The notes under the pieces: model-generated | The model's database searches: none | Told to the model about the DNA's origin: nothing | The model's input: only the letters and a program-made list of their open reading frames with translations | Part shown: positions 33,376-37,805 of the stretch, in pieces | Layout of the letters: every line of letters begins with the position of its first letter | Position numbering within the stretch: the stretch's first letter is position 1 | Translations under genes and position numbers: made by a program | Source: a bacterium | GTDB lineage: Bacteria; Patescibacteriota; Dojkabacteria; GCA-002793355 | NCBI GenBank assembly: GCA_020853235.1 | Contig: JADYZG010000001.1 | Location: forward strand, 1-37,805 | Direction: 5' to 3' | Length of the DNA stretch: 37,805 bases

Positions 33376-34920
33376 TTAGGAACTTTTAATCTTTAGTAAT
33401 TCCCCATTTCCCCACCACCATACCATTGGCAAGAAGAATCCGTAATACGAGACTGTCGCAATGGAAAAATATGGGACTCCAAGTCCGAGTAACGTGAGAA
33501 ATAGTTTTGCACCGTATGTATAGAAAAAGTCTTTTGAAGTTTTCTTTTCGTTTGTTTTCGTAAATCGGATTTCACCAAGTAGTTTACGTAAGGTTTTGAA
33601 GCTTGTGAACCAAAGATACATAATTATGCCAAGATAAATAATAACCCCAATCCAGCCCTGCTCTGCATATAACATTCCATATGTTGAATGGGGGTTTGCG
33701 TTTGTTCCACCACCTGGTTTAATGATTTTTTCATAGTGAATGCCAAATGTGCCCATTCCCATACCAAATAAAGGATTCTGATTCCCGATTTTTACTGCGC
33801 TTGCAAAGAGTTCCGCATGGCCTTTTGCTGAGTCCTCTTCTGGCTTAAACATATCTCTAACGTATAAGATAATTTCTCGTGAAAGGGTCGTTTTTCGCTG
33901 GTTATATTGCAAGGGTACTAAGTATCCCAGCATAAAAAGAACTACGAACATGATAGTGGTAACGAGACTAAATTTTCCGACTCTTGTTGCTAATTTTTTA
34001 CTCACCCCGACAGTTTTAAGAAGCGGAATTACGAAGACGAGTAAGACAAACAACCCTGTAACTCCTGCTCCAAGCATTGCACTACGAGACAGTGTCAATA
34101 TGAATGAAATAATGCTTGCGGTCAGCGGTACTAATAACCAACGCTGCTCTTTATTTGGGAGATAGCCTTTTGTTGTTTTTGTCAGTTCTAGGAAAGCAAT
34201 CAAGGTTCCGCTAATTAAGGTAATAAATAAAGAGAACATCCCATTAAAATTCACATCACCAAAAAAACCTGGCGCACGAATAACATTCGGTTTATACGAA
34301 AATTTCTGATGACCAACAAGGAGAAGTTTGTTTGGAAAGGCTTCATCGACCTTACTCCAAACTTTACAACCTGAAGAAAGTGAACAATCGAAAAATTGTG
34401 TCGCAGAAACGATACTGTTTATTACGGTAAAGGCGATTAATGCTATAGCAAAAGTCTTTAGCAATTTGGTCCCTATTCTTCTTAAGTTCTCTTTGTCGAT
34501 CATGTCACTAACTAAGCGTAACCAAATAGTTGCTGTTATGAAGATTGCCCAGTTCATTCCATGGGTAATGAATATTCCAATCGAAGATCCTTTTACAGTC
34601 GAAGTCGCCAGCGAAATAAGGTCTGTACCGACAAGGATGAAGATAATCAGTGATAACTTACTTAGAATCAATTTCCTGAGGCTATATTTTTTGCTGAATT
34701 CCCAAATTCCTTTACACAATAATATGGGTATAACAAACACAATTGGCTGTAATGTTTTTGTATTGGATCCTATGTTTAGTGTAATGCTAAACCTGTGAAC
34801 AAATGCAATCGCTGGAGTTAGTGCAAATGCCTCGAGGAAAGGTAGGTAAATTCCGACTGCAGCAAGTACACCAAATATTCCAAGAAGTATTTTTGATCCA
34901 AGTGCTGTGTATCGAAGCAT
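33376..34920 (-). CDS. O-antigen ligase / Wzy-like polymerase family membrane protein
   Basis: This 514-residue polytopic protein has about 11-12 membrane segments and a large extracytoplasmic loop (about 330-400) containing GMGMGTFGIHYEK and NPHSTYGMLYAEQGWIG, the Wzy_C signature. Proteins of this family polymerise or ligate glycans from polyprenyl diphosphate onto lipid, protein or wall acceptors outside the cell. The acceptor here is unknown; in a cell with Ser/Thr-rich surface proteins, a protein oligosaccharyltransferase role is conceivable. I place the start at ATG 34920 because TAAAAT ends 5 nt upstream; the frame to 34926 would start inside that box. It diverges from miaA. Confidence 0.88.
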   Translation of the reverse strand: MLRYTALGSKILLGIFGVLAAVGIYLPFLEAFALTPAIAFVHRFSITLNIGSNTKTLQPIVFVIPILLCKGIWEFSKKYSLRKLILSKLSLIIFILVGTDLISLATSTVKGSSIGIFITHGMNWAIFITATIWLRLVSDMIDKENLRRIGTKLLKTFAIALIAFTVINSIVSATQFFDCSLSSGCKVWSKVDEAFPNKLLLVGHQKFSYKPNVIRAPGFFGDVNFNGMFSLFITLISGTLIAFLELTKTTKGYLPNKEQRWLLVPLTASIISFILTLSRSAMLGAGVTGLFVLLVFVIPLLKTVGVSKKLATRVGKFSLVTTIMFVVLFMLGYLVPLQYNQRKTTLSREIILYVRDMFKPEEDSAKGHAELFASAVKIGNQNPLFGMGMGTFGIHYEKIIKPGGGTNANPHSTYGMLYAEQGWIGVIIYLGIIMYLWFTSFKTLRKLLGEIRFTKTNEKKTSKDFFYTYGAKLFLTLLGLGVPYFSIATVSYYGFFLPMVWWWGNGELLKIKSS

Positions 34921-34925
34921 AACCA

Positions 34926-34931
34926 ATTTTA
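34926..34931 (-). promoter_or_regulatory. -10 box for Wzy-like gene
   Basis: TAAAAT with a 5-nt spacer (tggtt) before ATG 34920, minus strand. It lies where the -35 of the divergent miaA promoter should be. Confidence 0.55.
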
Positions 34932-34950
34932 CCTGAAAACTCTGATTTGT

Positions 34951-34956
34951 TACAAT
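34951..34956 (+). promoter_or_regulatory. -10 box for miaA
   Basis: TACAAT, 10 nt before ATG 34967, leaving a leader of about 4 nt. It lies over the expected -35 position of the divergent gene, so the two promoters interlock. Confidence 0.5.
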
Positions 34957-34966
34957 ACATGGATAT

Positions 34967-35854
34967 ATGGAACTTCATATACTTTTTGGCCCAACTGCGA
35001 CTAGTAAAACAAAGATGGCTCAGACTCTTTGGGAAAAATATCGCTACCCTATTCTTTCCGTCGACTCACGAAAGGTTTACAAAGGTGCCGATATTGGCAC
35101 AAACAAACTTGAGATTTTAGCATTCCAAAGGAGCCATCCAGAAGTTTTATTTGGCGGTGTTGATTTTCTTGAACCGAATCAAGAAGTTTCAGTTTATATT
35201 TATCAGCAATATGTTTATAACTGGGTTGCACAAAATTGCGAAGAAATCAAAAATGCCGGAGGATTAATTTTGCATGGCGGTACAGGGCTTTACCTCGACG
35301 CTATTTTAGAAGGTAGATCACTGTTGAGTAAAAGAAACGATACGTTGCGCAACGCGTTGTTAGGATTATCGATAGAAAATTTGCAAAAAAAAGCAAAAAA
35401 AATAAATCCTGTTGGATTTGAGAGACTTAATAACAGTGATGCAAAGAACCCACGACGTTTGATTCGAGTTATTGAGAATGAAAAAAACGAAAACATTGGC
35501 ATTAATACCGTGGAATCTAACTTATTCAAAAATGCTACTAAAATTTGGCATGATTCTCGTCCAGGTCGTAAGGCATTGTATGAGAAAATTAACGAGCGAG
35601 TCCACCGATATTTTTCGGAAGGATGGTTCAAGGAAGTCTTATGGTTACTCGGGACGTATGGCAAAGATACTCCTGCTCTCAAAATGATGGGGTATAAACA
35701 AATCGTAAATTTCATGATGGAAAATGCTACGTGGGAACAGCTGATTGCTGATGATATGCCCCAATATGAGACACTTATTGCGACAATTCAGCGAGAACAT
35801 CGACGTTATGCAAAACGACAAGAGACTTGGGGAAGGAAATATTTTGGTGCTTGA
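34967..35854 (+). CDS. miaA: tRNA dimethylallyltransferase MiaA
   Basis: MiaA transfers a dimethylallyl group to A37 of tRNAs that read UNN codons. The 295 residues show the family motifs: P-loop GPTATSKT (8-15), LSVDSRKVYKGADIGTNK, the LHGGTGLYLDAIL motif, NPRRLIRVIE, MMGYKQIV, and the terminal RYAKRQETW. The P-loop is unusual: the near-invariant Gly before the Lys is Ser13 (GPTATSKT instead of GPTAxGKT). Otherwise the protein looks intact. It ends in TGA, showing that TGA is a stop in this genome. MiaB, which would add the methylthio group, is not in the window. Confidence 0.94.
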   Translation: MELHILFGPTATSKTKMAQTLWEKYRYPILSVDSRKVYKGADIGTNKLEILAFQRSHPEVLFGGVDFLEPNQEVSVYIYQQYVYNWVAQNCEEIKNAGGLILHGGTGLYLDAILEGRSLLSKRNDTLRNALLGLSIENLQKKAKKINPVGFERLNNSDAKNPRRLIRVIENEKNENIGINTVESNLFKNATKIWHDSRPGRKALYEKINERVHRYFSEGWFKEVLWLLGTYGKDTPALKMMGYKQIVNFMMENATWEQLIADDMPQYETLIATIQREHRRYAKRQETWGRKYFGA

Positions 35855-35879
35855 GTATGTTGTCTATATAAATTTAAGA

Positions 35880-35885
35880 TACAAT
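35880..35885 (+). promoter_or_regulatory. -10 box for PMT-like gene
   Basis: TACAAT with a 5-nt spacer (taact) before ATG 35891; leaderless architecture. Confidence 0.65.
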
Positions 35886-35890
35886 TAACT

Positions 35891-37375
35891 ATGAAAAAAA
35901 ATACAAATGGCTACTTCGTGGCACTGTTTTTAGTGGTTTTGGTAGTGGGATTTTTGCTTAGATTCGCTCAACTTTCTACTAGTGATTTTTGGTACGACGA
36001 AGCTTTTACTGCGATAGTTATTCGCGCGCCTTGGAAAGATATGTGGGCATACTTGGTCGCTGATAAAGTTCATCCACCACTCTACTATTTACTGCTCAGA
36101 AACTGGGTTGGTATATTTGGGACGACACTTACTGCGATTCGAAGCTATTCATTATTGTTTGGTATGGCAATTTTACCAATGGCCTACTTGATTATTCAAC
36201 AGCTTTCTCTCGAGCGTAAGGAAAAACAACAATTTGGGCTAGTCATGATGACTGTTTTCGCTGTTTCTCCATTTTTCGTAACATATTCTGTTGAAGCTCG
36301 ATCATATTCATTTTTAGCATTTTTGATTTTAACAGCGGTCTTCCTTTTCTTGAGAATGACTAAACAACTTTACAAGATCACGTGGACAACACTTGCATTC
36401 GTGGTGACAGTAGCCGCTATTGCGTTTACGCATTATATTAGTATTTTGGTCGTTCTTGGATTTGCAGTAACCTATGCATTGCTTGTTATGGTTGATAAAA
36501 AATGGTTTACAAATGGAGCGATTTGGGGAAATATTGGCAAGCTGCTGCTTGTTGGATGGGTTGGATTTACTCTTGTCTGGCATCATTTTAATCTTGAGCG
36601 GTTGGTAGAGAAACAAAACCTTGGGTGGATACCGCAGTCCGATCTTTCGACATTAATTCGTGTTGTGTACGTCTTTCTTTTTGGTGTCGATAGACAATCC
36701 TTGGGCTTGCCTGTGGTTAATCAATTCAGTTTTCCACTTTTGCCCAATAGCGTTGGAATTGTCATCTTGTGTGCATCACTTGTCGCTATAATCTTTGCAA
36801 TTAAAAAGTTGTCGAATAAAGAAGATCAAGTGAAAGATCTACTGGTCTTGCTTTCAATTGGATTGGTTCCACTTGTTTCTGTGCTTCTTGCGTCATCTTT
36901 GGGGCTTAATATATATGTTGACCGGTACGTTATCGGTTACGGAACAATGCTTCTCCTTGCATTCGGTTACGCCTGGTGGGTAACCATTGGGAAATCGTTT
37001 GTCATTGTTTTGGTCGGGTACTTTGTACTACTTTCATGTCTCATATTACCTCAAGCAAGTACGAAATATTCAGATACATACAACACACTCTTGGCGTACG
37101 GACATATAGTACCAATTGTTGAAAATCCATTAGATTTTGTGGTATTTAAGTCATACTTTGGCGAAGGTAACGTCAAAGTATTGCAGCGTTCAAACGGAAG
37201 TTACTATGATTGGGCACTTATCTCGCATACAGACGAAGTCAATATAAATACTGTGCCTGCAGGCACACTTGTTGTTTGGAGCCAATATTCGGACAAAATG
37301 GGTGTAGATAATAATCCGAAGTTTGAGAAGTTCCAGGAAACCTCAGATTTTGTTATTTACCAGGTACTTAATTAA
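35891..37375 (+). CDS. GT39/ArnT-like membrane glycosyltransferase (PMT_2 type)
   Basis: This is an integral membrane (GT-C fold) glycosyltransferase using a polyprenyl-phosphate sugar. The 494 residues have about 11-12 membrane helices. The first extracytoplasmic loop has the signature SDFWYDEAFTA (about 30-40), whose Asp-Glu is the catalytic region in PMT/ArnT enzymes. HPPLYYLLLRNW and SVEARSYSFLAFL follow. The sugar donor would be made by DPM1/GtrB-like GT2 enzymes such as 15905-16816 or the partial gene at 37372. Possible acceptors include the Thr/Pro-rich linkers of exported proteins or a surface glycan; sequence does not decide. Confidence 0.88.
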   Translation: MKKNTNGYFVALFLVVLVVGFLLRFAQLSTSDFWYDEAFTAIVIRAPWKDMWAYLVADKVHPPLYYLLLRNWVGIFGTTLTAIRSYSLLFGMAILPMAYLIIQQLSLERKEKQQFGLVMMTVFAVSPFFVTYSVEARSYSFLAFLILTAVFLFLRMTKQLYKITWTTLAFVVTVAAIAFTHYISILVVLGFAVTYALLVMVDKKWFTNGAIWGNIGKLLLVGWVGFTLVWHHFNLERLVEKQNLGWIPQSDLSTLIRVVYVFLFGVDRQSLGLPVVNQFSFPLLPNSVGIVILCASLVAIIFAIKKLSNKEDQVKDLLVLLSIGLVPLVSVLLASSLGLNIYVDRYVIGYGTMLLLAFGYAWWVTIGKSFVIVLVGYFVLLSCLILPQASTKYSDTYNTLLAYGHIVPIVENPLDFVVFKSYFGEGNVKVLQRSNGSYYDWALISHTDEVNINTVPAGTLVVWSQYSDKMGVDNNPKFEKFQETSDFVIYQVLN

Positions 37376-37805
37376 ACCTTTGGAACTGGGGTGAGTTTGT
37401 ATTTCCACCAAATTGAGATAAGGTCCTTGAATGTTTTAAAATAATCGAGACTTGTAACTCGACTGTCGTCGGTGTTTACCCAGATTACTGGCAATTCCTT
37501 GATCATTAGTTTGTTTTTTGCAATAAAGTACAGGAGTTCAAAATCGAATCCCCAACGATCTATTGTAGTTTGCAGGAACAACTGTTTTGATTTCTTAGTG
37601 AGAAGTTTAAATCCACATTGCGTATCTTTGATGGTAAGTCCGAGAAAAAGGCTAATCATGAAATTCCCAATTCTTCCAAGTAGTTTTTTCATAAACCATG
37701 TTTTTACCTCAGATTCATTCAGGGCACGTGATCCAATAACGATGTCGTACTCACTCGTGTAAGTAATAAAATGAAGGAGTTCCTCTATAGGTGAAGAAAG
37801 GTCGG
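37372..37805 (-). CDS. Family 2 glycosyltransferase, ALG5/DPM1-like (N-terminus missing)
   Basis: The frame stays open from the last bases of the window, so the gene continues beyond it. The visible ~144 residues begin at DLSSPIEELLHF, the segment after the DxD metal motif in polyprenyl-phosphate glucosyl/mannosyltransferases. YDIVIGSRAL, GRIGNFMISLFLGLTIKD, TQCGFKLL, RWGFDFELLYFIAKN and IKELPVIWVN follow, all in family order. An internal ATG at 37692 is not the start. It would make polyprenyl-phosphate sugar for the convergent PMT-like enzyme. The two stop codons share one TTAA (37372-37375). Confidence 0.9.
   Translation of the reverse strand, partial: DLSSPIEELLHFITYTSEYDIVIGSRALNESEVKTWFMKKLLGRIGNFMISLFLGLTIKDTQCGFKLLTKKSKQLFLQTTIDRWGFDFELLYFIAKNKLMIKELPVIWVNTDDSRVTSLDYFKTFKDLISIWWKYKLTPVPKV

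Noticed and set aside
1-37805. UGA recoding, tRNA/rRNA genes, CRISPR arrays, insertion sequences
   Set aside because: TGA ends intact genes at 13322 and 35854. I found no cloverleaf-like, rRNA-like, regularly spaced repeat or transposase sequence by eye, though a small RNA could be missed without a covariance search.

Overview
This window reads as a compact, AT-rich bacterial chromosome segment, most probably from a Candidate Phyla Radiation (Patescibacteria) bacterium. Four things suggest this: the glycyl-tRNA synthetase is a fused alpha-beta chain, several families are short or cluster-less variants, many genes lack a Shine-Dalgarno sequence, and sortase and P/T-linker surface proteins sit beside glycan genes. 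TGA is used as a true stop (tRNA dimethylallyltransferase, one GT4), so the UGA=Gly code of SR1/Gracilibacteria is not in use. The lineage is my inference; there is no rRNA or marker tree here.

Layout. Positions 1-2478 (+): the end of ruvA, ruvB, and a polytopic membrane protein. Positions 2479-2996: the only long gene-poor stretch, holding a 13-bp perfect inverted repeat with a 6-bp centre that looks like a dif site, next to a Xer tyrosine recombinase gene (2997-4103). Positions 4125-12125 (-): gyrA, a membrane FKBP isomerase, a DUF368 lipid-carrier transporter, a DUF1846 protein, an EpmA/EF-P pair, and a response regulator. Positions 12177-16816 (-): a surface-glycan operon (GT2, FAD oxidoreductase, two GT4). 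Positions 16872-20529: an unknown protein, a Pro/Thr/Ala-rich membrane protein, and a three-gene ECF sigma cassette (sigma factor, membrane anti-sigma candidate, secreted helical protein). Positions 20560-22074 (-): lysS. Positions 22290-23915 (+): a secreted protein with a sortase-type tail, and a sortase. Positions 23957-29953 (+): a UvrD-like helicase-nuclease, SppA, a family-4-like uracil-DNA glycosylase without Fe-S cysteines, and RmuC. Positions 29967-34920 (-): a small unknown, fused glyQS, and an O-antigen ligase-like protein. Positions 34967-37805: miaA, a PMT/ArnT-like glycosyltransferase, and a truncated GT2.

How the genes work together. One theme is DNA maintenance: RuvAB, Xer/dif, gyrase, helicase-nuclease, UDG, RmuC. 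A second is translation: EF-P with its modifying enzyme, LysRS, GlyRS, MiaA. A third is the cell surface: glycosyltransferases, a polyprenyl-phosphate transporter candidate, a ligase, a sortase with a likely substrate, and Pro/Thr-rich linkers that could be glycosylated.

The strongest window-wide signal is regulatory. About seventeen genes carry a -10-like hexamer ending exactly 5-6 nt before the ATG and have no Shine-Dalgarno, which implies widespread leaderless mRNAs. I used this rule to correct several start codons.
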